Source: Actinomycetes bacterium (GTDB lineage: Bacteria > Actinomycetota > Actinomycetes > Actinomycetales > Demequinaceae). From it: a DNA stretch of 12,646 bases. The position numbers and the translations under genes were made by a program. The stretch lies in assembly GCA_023411615.1 (NCBI GenBank), contig JAEYOR010000054.1, forward strand, positions 1-12,646. Direction: 5' to 3'. How positions within the stretch are numbered: position 1 is the stretch's first letter; the number at the start of each line of letters is the position of its first letter. Shown here piece after piece: positions 7,056 to 12,646 of this stretch. The notes under the pieces are model-generated. The model did no database searches and was not told the DNA's origin. It saw nothing but the letters and a program-made list of their open reading frames with translations.

Positions 7056-7325
7056 TCACGAGAGCGACATGAACATCTTCTCGAGGCGTTCGCGCGCTGC
7101 CGTGTCGTCCTCATCAGAACGGACGCACTGTTGCAGTCCTGCCGCAATCATCGTGAAGCCTGCACGGTCAATTGCTTTGGACACTGCCGCAATCTGGGTG
7201 ACGACGTCGGCGCAATCGCGGCCTTCTTCAATCATGTTGAGTACGCCCGCAAGCTGCCCTTGCGCGCGCCGGAGCCGTTTCACAACGGGCTCGAGCTCTT
7301 CGGGATCGAGATGCACAGCGGACAT
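7056..7325 (-). CDS. CsoR/RcnR-family repressor, CstR-like (persulfide-sensing type)
   Basis: The protein has 89 residues, the normal size for this all-helical tetrameric repressor family. RLRRAQGQLAGVLNMIEEGRDC (residues 17-38) is the family hallmark. Copper-sensing CsoR uses Cys, then His 25 residues later, then Cys 4 residues after that. Here Cys38 and Cys67 keep the 29-residue Cys-Cys spacing, but the His position is Gly63. Loss of the His with both cysteines kept is the pattern of CstR, which senses per- and polysulfides through disulfide or polysulfide links between these two cysteines. The start ATG has AGGAG (7336-7332) six bases upstream. A degenerate copy of the 497-512 operator lies about 50 bases upstream, suggesting autoregulation. 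A sensor of another metal or electrophile cannot be excluded. Confidence 0.9.
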   Translation of the reverse strand: MSAVHLDPEELEPVVKRLRRAQGQLAGVLNMIEEGRDCADVVTQIAAVSKAIDRAGFTMIAAGLQQCVRSDEDDTAARERLEKMFMSLS

Positions 7326-7376
7326 GGCCTACTCCTGGCTCGATGCGGTGCGCCCCACGACGGCGCCGCGCCTAGG

Positions 7377-7392
7377 ATACCCCCTCCGGTAC
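7377..7392. promoter_or_regulatory. Candidate CstR-type operator, degenerate copy
   Basis: ATACCCCCTCCGGTAC matches the perfect palindrome at 497-512 in 12 of 16 positions, with the left half identical (GATACCCCC shared including one flanking base). On the minus strand it overlaps TATCCT (7379-7374), a possible -10 box for the repressor gene that begins at 7325. It also lies upstream of nadC on the plus strand. Confidence 0.55.
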
Positions 7393-7454
7393 CCGACGGA
7401 CCTGAGAAACGGTTACACGAGCGTCGGCCGGGGTGCCTGCGCCACAATGAGCAC

Positions 7455-8360
7455 GTGACTCATCCCGAGAACATGCCGCAAGATGCGCCGCTCGACGCGA
7501 CATGGCTTGCTGACGTTGTCCGCCGCTCGCTCGACGAGGACCTCGGTGCATATCCCGGCCGGGATGTCACCACCTTTTCCACCATTGCGGCCGACGCCCT
7601 TGTCACTGGATCGCTCGTCATGCGCGAGCGGGGGGTGGTCGCAGGTCTCGACATTGTGCGCGAGGTGGTCTCGCAAGTTGCCGCGCGCTTTGGCCTGCCG
7701 GTGCCAACCGTGACGGAGTACATGACCGATGGCGCCCGCGTTGAGCCGGGAACTGAACTTGCCCGGATTGAAGGCGTGGGCCACGTGGTGCTCGTTGCCG
7801 AGCGGACCATCCTCAACCTCATGTCGCGCGCGTGCGGAGTCGCCACCCACACACGTCGTTGGGTCGACGCCCTGGAGGGCACCAACGCGCGCGTTCTCGA
7901 CACCCGCAAGACCACGCCTACTCTTCGTGCACTCGACAAGTTCGCAGTGCGCTGTGGTGGCGGCACCAACAAGCGCTTTGGTCTCTATGACGTCGCGATG
8001 ATCAAGGACAACCACATCGTGGCTGCGGGATCGCTCTCGAGCGCGATCAACGCGATCCGCGAGCGCTTCCCTGACGTGCCGATCCAGGTCGAGGTCGAGA
8101 ACACCGGGCAGGCCTTTGAGGCGCTCGACGCGGGAATCGACTTCCTCATGATCGACAACATGGCGCCAGCCGACATGAAGGACCTTGTCGCCGCCATTCG
8201 CGCCGCCGAGCCGCGCTATGGCCGGGTATGGCTTGAGGCGACAGGCGGTCTCACCGTGGAATCCGTGCGGGCTGTGGCCGAGGCGGGGGTGGATTTCATG
8301 TCCGTGGGTGCGCTCACGCACAGTTCGCCCATTGTCGACATCGGCCTCGATCTCACCTGA
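7455..8360 (+). CDS. nadC: Nicotinate-nucleotide pyrophosphorylase (quinolinate phosphoribosyltransferase)
   Basis: The protein has 301 residues from GTG 7455; ATG 7473 is an alternative that gives 295. It converts quinolinate and PRPP to nicotinate mononucleotide, CO2 and pyrophosphate, the step where de novo NAD synthesis joins the salvage route, in the cytoplasm. Family segments are all present: LDEDLG (26-31), AERTILNLMSRACGVAT (115-131), DTRKTTPTLRALDKFAV with the active-site Arg-Lys (149-165), CGGGTNKRFGLYDVAMIKDNH (167-187) and EATGG (261-265). The length is normal. No Shine-Dalgarno precedes the GTG, and CACAAT (7443-7448) is placed for a leaderless transcript, which favours the GTG. 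The open frame extends far upstream, but that part is antisense to the repressor gene. nadA and nadB are not in the window. Confidence 0.96.
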   Translation: MTHPENMPQDAPLDATWLADVVRRSLDEDLGAYPGRDVTTFSTIAADALVTGSLVMRERGVVAGLDIVREVVSQVAARFGLPVPTVTEYMTDGARVEPGTELARIEGVGHVVLVAERTILNLMSRACGVATHTRRWVDALEGTNARVLDTRKTTPTLRALDKFAVRCGGGTNKRFGLYDVAMIKDNHIVAAGSLSSAINAIRERFPDVPIQVEVENTGQAFEALDAGIDFLMIDNMAPADMKDLVAAIRAAEPRYGRVWLEATGGLTVESVRAVAEAGVDFMSVGALTHSSPIVDIGLDLT

Positions 8361-8383
8361 CGCGGCTCCATGCGGCCGACGCT

Positions 8384-8415
8384 GCCCGCGCCGAGGCTTG
8401 CGGCGCCACGCGGGC
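8384..8415 (+). other. Hairpin in the nadC-lysS gap
   Basis: GCCCGCG (8384-8390) pairs perfectly with CGCGGGC (8409-8415) across an 18-base loop. It follows the nadC stop by 24 bases and has no T run, so it may be a weak terminator or just GC-rich spacer. Confidence 0.3.
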
Positions 8416-8433
8416 GGTGCGTGCAGGCGGCGG

Positions 8434-8439
8434 TACCCT
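8434..8439 (+). promoter_or_regulatory. -10 box for lysS (leaderless)
   Basis: TACCCT fits TANNNT and ends seven bases before the GTG at 8447, so transcription would start at or next to the start codon. There is no Shine-Dalgarno in front of that GTG. Confidence 0.5.
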
Positions 8440-8446
8440 TGAGCGC

Positions 8447-9961
8447 GTGAGTGACCAGCCCGCCCCCGCCCTTGCCGAAGACCTTCCGGAGCAGATGCGG
8501 ATTCGCCGCGACAAGCGTGATCGAATCATCGCCTCCGGTGGCGAGGCGTACCCAGTGTCCGTTCCGCTGACCCACGCGATCGCGGAGGTCGGCGAGAAGT
8601 ACGCGGACGTGGAAGCGGGTGTGGAAACCGAAGACGTTGTCGCCGTCGCAGGTCGCGTGGTCTTTGTGCGCAACACGGGCAAGCTGTGCTTTGCGGCGAT
8701 TCAGGACGGAGAGGGTCGCCGTCTGCAGATCATGTTGAGCCTCGATGCGGTGGGTGAGGACTCCCTCGCTGCTTTCAAAACGGACGTCGACTTGGGCGAC
8801 CACCTCTTTGCAAAAGGTCGCGCTGGAAAGTCGCGTCGCGGAGAGGTGAGCGTCTTCGCCGCCGAGTGGGCGCTCGCGGCCAAGGCTCTGCGCCCATTGC
8901 CGGTGCTGCACAAAGACCTCGCTGAGGACACGCGAGTCCGTCAGCGCTACGTGGACCTCATCGTGCGACCGCTCGCCCGCGAGACGGTCCGCAACCGTGC
9001 CGCCCTCATGCGATCGTTGCGGGAATCACTTCATTCCAGGGGTTTCATCGAGATTGAGACGCCAATGCTGCAAACTCAGCACGGTGGTGCAGCGGCGCGC
9101 CCGTTCGTCACGCATATGAACGCCTTCGACATTGACCTCTACCTGCGAATTGCGCCTGAGCTTTTCCTCAAGCGCGCTGTGGTGGGTGGAATCGAGAAGG
9201 TTTTCGAAATCAACCGCAATTTCCGCAATGAGGGAGCAGATTCCTCGCACTCGCCCGAGTTCTCCATGCTTGAGGCCTATGAGGCGTATGGCGACTACAT
9301 GACGATGGCGACGCTCACGCGTGAGATTGTTCAGGCGTCGGCAATGGACCTCTTTGGCACGACCACCGTGACCCACGCTGATGGCAGTGAGTACGACCTC
9401 GGAGGCGAGTGGACGACCCTTTCCCTCTACGGCTCCTTGTCCGAAGCGCTCAACCAAGAGATCACGCCGCAGACGTCAGTGGGCGAACTTCAGCGCCTGT
9501 GCGACGCCACAGAGATCTCGGTAGATCCCAAGCGAGTCAACCACGGCAAGCTCGTCGAGGAACTGTGGGAGCACCACGTGGGCGATGGCCTGACGGCCCC
9601 CACTTTTGTCATGGACTTCCCGGTGGAAACGAGCCCGCTCACCCGTGATCACCGCGAGATTGACGGTGTCGTGGAGAAGTGGGACCTCTACGTCAAGGGC
9701 TTCGAGCTGGCGACCGCCTACTCGGAACTCGTTGACCCGGTCATTCAGCGTCAACGCTTTGAGCAGCAAGCGCGAATGGCGGCGCAGGGCGATGACGAGG
9801 CGATGCGCCTCGACGAGGACTTCCTCACCGCAATGGAATACGGCATGCCCCCTGCTGGCGGGATGGGCATGGGAATGGATCGCCTTCTCATGGCGCTCAC
9901 AGGGCTGGGAATTCGGGAGACTATCTTGTTCCCGCTCGTCAAGCCCGAGGATCACCGATGA
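8447..9961 (+). CDS. lysS: Lysyl-tRNA synthetase, class II
   Basis: The protein has 504 residues, the usual size. It charges tRNA-Lys with lysine using ATP in the cytoplasm. The N-terminal OB-fold anticodon-binding domain covers about residues 60-150. The class II catalytic domain follows: motif 1 around IEIETPMLQTQHGGAAARPF (201-220), motif 2 FEINRNFRNEG with downstream HSPEFSMLEAYEAYGDY (253-284), and motif 3 GMGMGMDRLLMALTG (472-486). The lysine-pocket segment LYLRIAPELFLKR is intact. GTG 8447 is preferred over upstream in-frame codons because homologous sequence starts shortly after it and a leaderless-type -10 box sits right before it. Its stop overlaps the next small gene by four bases (ATGA). 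Confidence 0.97.
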   Translation: MSDQPAPALAEDLPEQMRIRRDKRDRIIASGGEAYPVSVPLTHAIAEVGEKYADVEAGVETEDVVAVAGRVVFVRNTGKLCFAAIQDGEGRRLQIMLSLDAVGEDSLAAFKTDVDLGDHLFAKGRAGKSRRGEVSVFAAEWALAAKALRPLPVLHKDLAEDTRVRQRYVDLIVRPLARETVRNRAALMRSLRESLHSRGFIEIETPMLQTQHGGAAARPFVTHMNAFDIDLYLRIAPELFLKRAVVGGIEKVFEINRNFRNEGADSSHSPEFSMLEAYEAYGDYMTMATLTREIVQASAMDLFGTTTVTHADGSEYDLGGEWTTLSLYGSLSEALNQEITPQTSVGELQRLCDATEISVDPKRVNHGKLVEELWEHHVGDGLTAPTFVMDFPVETSPLTRDHREIDGVVEKWDLYVKGFELATAYSELVDPVIQRQRFEQQARMAAQGDDEAMRLDEDFLTAMEYGMPPAGGMGMGMDRLLMALTGLGIRETILFPLVKPEDHR

Positions 9962-10149
9962 ACTGGGCGGCAATTGCGATGGGCATCCTCCCATCGATCG
10001 GCCTGCTGTGGTTGTTCTGGTTCACTATTCGCGGCATCTTTCGTGCGGATCGCCGCGAGCGCGCGGCGCTCGCGCAACTTGATCGTGAAGAGGCCGAAAA
10101 AGCAAAGCGGATGACGGATCAACACAAATCGGGCGATACGTCTCAATAG
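9958..10149 (+). CDS. Small single-pass membrane protein, coupled to lysS
   Basis: The protein has 63 residues. Residues 4-25 form one hydrophobic helix (AAIAMGILPSIGLLWLFWFTI). It is followed by a basic, charged helical tail (RADRRERAALAQLDREEAEKAKR) that should lie in the cytoplasm. The ATG shares bases with the lysS TGA, so translation is coupled. The hydrophobic-then-charged composition supports a real protein rather than a chance frame. No function can be assigned from sequence. Confidence 0.75.
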   Translation: MNWAAIAMGILPSIGLLWLFWFTIRGIFRADRRERAALAQLDREEAEKAKRMTDQHKSGDTSQ

Positions 10150-10216
10150 TTGTGGAGGTCTCGCCGCCGCCTTCATGCACATTTGTTCACATCCTCCGGG
10201 AACCTTTCCACTCGAA

Positions 10217-10246
10217 TTGACGTTGTCCTTTCGCAGTCTTTATCGT
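10217..10246 (+). promoter_or_regulatory. Promoter of lsr2
   Basis: TTGACG (10217-10222) and TATCGT (10241-10246) are separated by 18 bases, close to the housekeeping sigma consensus. The expected start near 10253 leaves a leader of about 30 bases with GGGAAG before the ATG at 10283. This is the clearest -35/-10 pair on the plus strand of the window. Confidence 0.65.
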
Positions 10247-10282
10247 GTACGAGAACGGTCCATTCAATCGAAAGGGAAGCGC

Positions 10283-10594
10283 ATGGCGCAAAAGGTTCAG
10301 GTCGTCTTGGTCGATGACATCGACGGCGGCCACGCCGACGAGACGGTTCGCTTTGGTCTCGACGGCACCACCTATGAGATCGACCTTTCATCCGCTCACG
10401 CTCGCGAGCTTCGCGATGCACTGGCCACATGGGTTGCCGCAGGCCGCAAGGTGACGGGCCGCTCTGCCGGCCGTCCACGGACGTCGAATGACACGAGCAA
10501 GATTCGCGCGTGGGCGAAGTCCAATGGCTACGCGGTTTCCGAGCGTGGTCGCATTTCCGCAGACATTCGCGCGGCGTACAACGCGGCTCATTAG
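10283..10594 (+). CDS. lsr2: Lsr2 nucleoid-associated protein
   Basis: The protein has 103 residues, slightly shorter than the roughly 112 of mycobacterial Lsr2. The N-terminal dimerisation domain MAQKVQVVLVDDIDGG continues to about residue 55, followed by a short basic linker and the DNA-binding domain IRAWAKSNGYAVSERGRIS. The AT-hook-like Arg-Gly-Arg (88-90) inserts into the minor groove of AT-rich DNA. Lsr2 is an H-NS-like silencer of AT-rich and acquired genes and is specific to Actinobacteria. The ATG at 10283 fits the conserved N-terminus and has a Shine-Dalgarno (GGGAAG). The gene is monocistronic, with its own promoter and a strong terminator directly after it. Confidence 0.97.
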   Translation: MAQKVQVVLVDDIDGGHADETVRFGLDGTTYEIDLSSAHARELRDALATWVAAGRKVTGRSAGRPRTSNDTSKIRAWAKSNGYAVSERGRISADIRAAYNAAH

Positions 10595-10612
10595 CCGATA
10601 GATCAACTGTTT

Positions 10613-10647
10613 GCGGCCCCGGTCCCGTGTGGGCCGGGGCCGCTTTC
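10613..10647 (+). terminator. Intrinsic terminator of lsr2
   Basis: GCGGCCCCGG (10613-10622) pairs perfectly with CCGGGGCCGC (10634-10643). The 11-base loop can close further by a CCC/GGG pair, and a short TTTC tail follows. It lies 18 bases after the lsr2 stop and separates lsr2 from the lactonase gene. Confidence 0.85.
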
Positions 10648-10663
10648 ATGACATGGTGTAGCC

Positions 10664-11731
10664 ATGAGTGAGATGTGGATCGGGACTTACCCAAAGGCTG
10701 GGCTCGGGACCCCCGTTGGCACCGGCGAAGGCCTGTGGCGAGCGCACCTCGATGACGAGGGCACGCTGACCGCAACGCAAGTGACGACGCAAGCCGCGCC
10801 GTCCTTCGTCGTACGCCACCCGCGGTTGCCGCTGGTGTACACGCTCGAGGAGTCCGCGGCGTCGGTGGTGCGGGTCATATCGACCGAGGATGCGACACAA
10901 GTGGCACGGGTGGCCGTCGGGGGTGAGAGCGGCTGTCACCTCTTGCTTTCGGCCGACGCTCGAACGCTTTACGCCAGCGCGTACGGCTCGGGTGAGCTAG
11001 CGGTCATCCTTCTCGACGCGGCTGGTCTGCCGCTTGATGAGGCCCCGCAACAGGTATGGCGTCACGAGGGAACTGGCCCCAATGAAGAGCGTCAAGAGGG
11101 GCCGCATGCTCACTTTGCGGGGCTCAGCCCCGACGGCGCATATGTGTTGGTCTGCGACCTCGGCACCGATGAGATCCGCCGTTACCGCATTGGTGCGGAA
11201 GGACTCTTGGGTGATGCGGCGATTGCGGCCACGCTGCCGCCGGGAGCCGGACCGCGCCACTTCGCGGTCCGTGGCGATCTGCTTTACGTCGTGTGTGAAC
11301 TTGACGATCAACTGCGCACGCTGCGCTGGGACCGGGAAGTGGGGGAGGCGACGCTCATCGCGGAGGCGTCCCTCACTCTTGCCCCGCATCGCACTGGTAT
11401 GAGGATGTACGGCGCACACGTTGAGGTCGTCGAGCGGCCCATCGGAGACGTGCTTCTCGTGTCGGTGCGTGGAGCGGATGTGCTGTCAGTCTTCGACATC
11501 GCGCCCGAGGGAGAGCTGACGTACCGTTGCGCGCTCGATGTGGGCGAGTGGCCGCGTCACTTTGCCGTGGTCGGTGACCGCCTCGTCGTCGGTGCCGAAC
11601 GCGGTCACGAGATACGCGCTTACTCCCTCGACGCCGTGTTGTCACTACCACCAGAACCCGAGGTGGGCGCTCTCGCCGCCCTCGCATCGGCGTCGGCGCA
11701 TGTGGTGAGCCCGGCCTGCATCTGCCCGTGA
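10664..11731 (+). CDS. Lactonase-family beta-propeller protein (6-phosphogluconolactonase-like)
   Basis: The protein has 355 residues with no signal peptide, matching the seven-bladed propeller lactonase family (YbhE/Pgl type). Propeller repeats show as recurring segments such as LYASAYGSGELAV (102-114), RQEGPHAHFAGLSPDG (143-158) and the paired GAGPRHFAV (194-202) and GEWPRHFAV (294-302). GPHAH and the GPRHF repeats are the family's most constant parts. Known YbhE-type enzymes hydrolyse 6-phosphogluconolactone in the oxidative pentose phosphate pathway, but many relatives have other lactone substrates, so the substrate is not certain. The ATG at 10664 is 20 bases after the lsr2 terminator. 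CATGGT at 10652-10657 could be a weak leaderless-type -10 box, and no Shine-Dalgarno is seen. ATG 10673 is a possible later start. Confidence 0.88.
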   Translation: MSEMWIGTYPKAGLGTPVGTGEGLWRAHLDDEGTLTATQVTTQAAPSFVVRHPRLPLVYTLEESAASVVRVISTEDATQVARVAVGGESGCHLLLSADARTLYASAYGSGELAVILLDAAGLPLDEAPQQVWRHEGTGPNEERQEGPHAHFAGLSPDGAYVLVCDLGTDEIRRYRIGAEGLLGDAAIAATLPPGAGPRHFAVRGDLLYVVCELDDQLRTLRWDREVGEATLIAEASLTLAPHRTGMRMYGAHVEVVERPIGDVLLVSVRGADVLSVFDIAPEGELTYRCALDVGEWPRHFAVVGDRLVVGAERGHEIRAYSLDAVLSLPPEPEVGALAALASASAHVVSPACICP

Positions 11732-11788
11732 GTTCCAACGGGACGTAAGCCGTGCGCAGCGAGCCCTCCAATAAGGAAAGATGAGCCC

Positions 11789-12529
11789 ATGACGTACACA
11801 CTGATCCTGCTCCGCCATGGCGAGAGCGACTGGAACGCCAAGAACCTGTTCACCGGTTGGGTGGACGTGCCGCTCAACGACAAGGGCTGGGAAGAGGCCA
11901 AGCGTGGCGGCGTCCTCCTCAAGGACGAGGGCGTTTTGCCGGACGTCGTCCACACGTCGTTGTTGCGCCGCGCCATCATGACGGCCAACCTCGCACTCGA
12001 TTCAGCCGACCGTCACTGGATCCCCGTGAAGCGCAACTGGCGTCTCAACGAGCGTCACTACGGTGACCTTCAGGGCAAGAACAAGGCCGAGACCCTCGAG
12101 CAGTTCGGTGAAGAGCAGTTCATGACGTGGCGCCGTTCGTACGACGTGCCGCCGCCGCCGATCGCTGCAGAGAACCCCTGGGGCCAGGCTGGCGACCCGC
12201 GCTACGCCGGTGAGCCGATCCCCGAGACCGAGTGCCTCAAAGACGTCCTCGAGCGCGCCCTGCCGTATTGGGAAGCCGAGATTGTGCCGGACCTCAAGGC
12301 TGGCAAGACCGTCCTTGTGGCCGCGCACGGCAACTCCTTGCGCGCGATCATCAAATACCTCGACGGCATTGCGGACGAGGACATCGTGGGCGTCAACGTG
12401 CCCACGGGCATCCCGCTCGTCTACCACCTTGACGAGAACCTGAAGCCCACAAACCCCGGCGGCACCTACCTCGACGCGGACGCTGCCGCGGCCGCCATCC
12501 AAGCAGTGGCCAACCAAGGCAAGAAGTAG
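11789..12529 (+). CDS. gpmA: 2,3-bisphosphoglycerate-dependent phosphoglycerate mutase
   Basis: The protein has 246 residues, full length for the cofactor-dependent form. It interconverts 3- and 2-phosphoglycerate in glycolysis and gluconeogenesis in the cytoplasm. LLRHGESDWN (7-16) holds the phosphorylated His10. NERHYGDLQG (87-96) holds catalytic Glu88, and AAHGNSLRA (178-186) holds His180. The insert RRSYDVPPPP typical of dPGM is present. GGAAAG (11775-11780) eight bases before the ATG is the Shine-Dalgarno. The gene ends near the contig edge, and only a weak hairpin follows. Confidence 0.97.
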   Translation: MTYTLILLRHGESDWNAKNLFTGWVDVPLNDKGWEEAKRGGVLLKDEGVLPDVVHTSLLRRAIMTANLALDSADRHWIPVKRNWRLNERHYGDLQGKNKAETLEQFGEEQFMTWRRSYDVPPPPIAAENPWGQAGDPRYAGEPIPETECLKDVLERALPYWEAEIVPDLKAGKTVLVAAHGNSLRAIIKYLDGIADEDIVGVNVPTGIPLVYHLDENLKPTNPGGTYLDADAAAAAIQAVANQGKK

Positions 12530-12553
12530 TACAAAAGAAGTACTGAAGCCGGC

Positions 12554-12578
12554 CGGTCAGCCTCTCATCGTCTGGCCG
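12554..12578 (+). terminator. Possible weak terminator hairpin after gpmA
   Basis: CGGTCAG (12554-12560) pairs with CTGGCCG (12572-12578) with one G-T pair across an 11-base loop. No T run can be judged because the sequence turns into poly-G a few bases later. Confidence 0.3.
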
Positions 12579-12585
12579 ACGCAGC

Positions 12586-12646
12586 GGGGGGGGGGCGGCG
12601 CGGGGGGGGGGGGGGCGGGGGGGGGGGGGGGGGGGGGGGGGTGTGG
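12586..12646. other. Poly-G low-complexity end, probable sequencing artefact
   Basis: Almost every base from 12586 to the end is G, broken by a few C and a final TGTGG. Runs like this come from two-colour sequencing chemistry when signal is lost, and they often end up at contig edges. It should not be treated as genomic sequence. Confidence 0.8.

Noticed and set aside
6947..7147. Upstream part of the frame containing the EspC-like gene
   Set aside because: It overlaps the repressor gene on the same strand in another frame and looks non-coding; TTG 6946 with AGGGGG is the better start.
6792..7454. Long N-terminal extension of the nadC frame
   Set aside because: It runs antisense through the repressor gene, its residues match nothing in the nadC family, and the enzyme is complete from 7455.
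7413..8321. 302-codon antisense frame over nadC
   Set aside because: His/Arg-rich shadow translation opposite a well conserved enzyme.
9476..9994. Antisense frame over the end of lysS
   Set aside because: It is opposite the catalytic motifs of lysyl-tRNA synthetase and has no recognisable features.
12528..12544. AGTAC...GTACT inverted repeat after gpmA as a terminator
   Set aside because: Five AT-rich base pairs with a seven-base loop and no T run are too weak.
12586..12646. G-quadruplex or telomere-like element
   Set aside because: Uniform poly-G at the very end fits a sequencing artefact far better than a biological repeat.

Overview
The window looks like a chromosomal piece of a high-GC actinobacterium, most likely Actinomycetota order Micrococcales; I cannot place the genus. 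The reasons are an Lsr2 nucleoid protein, very high GC, several genes whose start codon sits about 6-7 bases after a TANNNT -10 box (leaderless style), GTG and TTG starts, and an EspC-like type VII secretion partner. No rRNA, tRNA, CRISPR array, transposase or integrase was seen. The right edge (about 12586-12646) is almost pure G and is probably a contig-end sequencing artefact.

Layout. 1-438 (-) is the N-terminal part of a CoA-disulfide-reductase-like flavoenzyme that runs off the left edge. Its promoter spacer holds a perfect 16-bp palindrome typical of CsoR/CstR operators. Divergently, 543-2266 (+) holds a membrane-anchored protein of unknown function that overlaps a PrsW-type intramembrane metalloprotease. 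A convergent minus-strand block (6946 to 2279) holds four genes: an EspC/WXG100-like small protein, a 761-residue helical protein with a WXG-like N-terminus, a lipoprotein, and a membrane protein. The last two share a domain that I do not recognise, present once in the lipoprotein and twice in the membrane protein. Upstream of this block, 7056-7325 (-) is a CsoR-family repressor with the Cys/Cys, no-His pattern of persulfide-sensing CstR. A degenerate copy of the operator lies in front of it.

The right half is mostly housekeeping on the plus strand: nadC (NAD synthesis), lysS with a translationally coupled small membrane protein, lsr2 with its own promoter and a strong intrinsic terminator, a lactonase-family beta-propeller protein (6-phosphogluconolactonase-like), and gpmA (glycolysis).

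Two systems deserve attention. The first is a putative sulfur-stress regulon, in which the CstR-like repressor, its own operator and the flavoenzyme operator 6.9 kb away appear to belong together. The second is the four-gene type VII-style cassette with the duplicated unknown extracytoplasmic domain, which may be an undescribed substrate-plus-accessory module.
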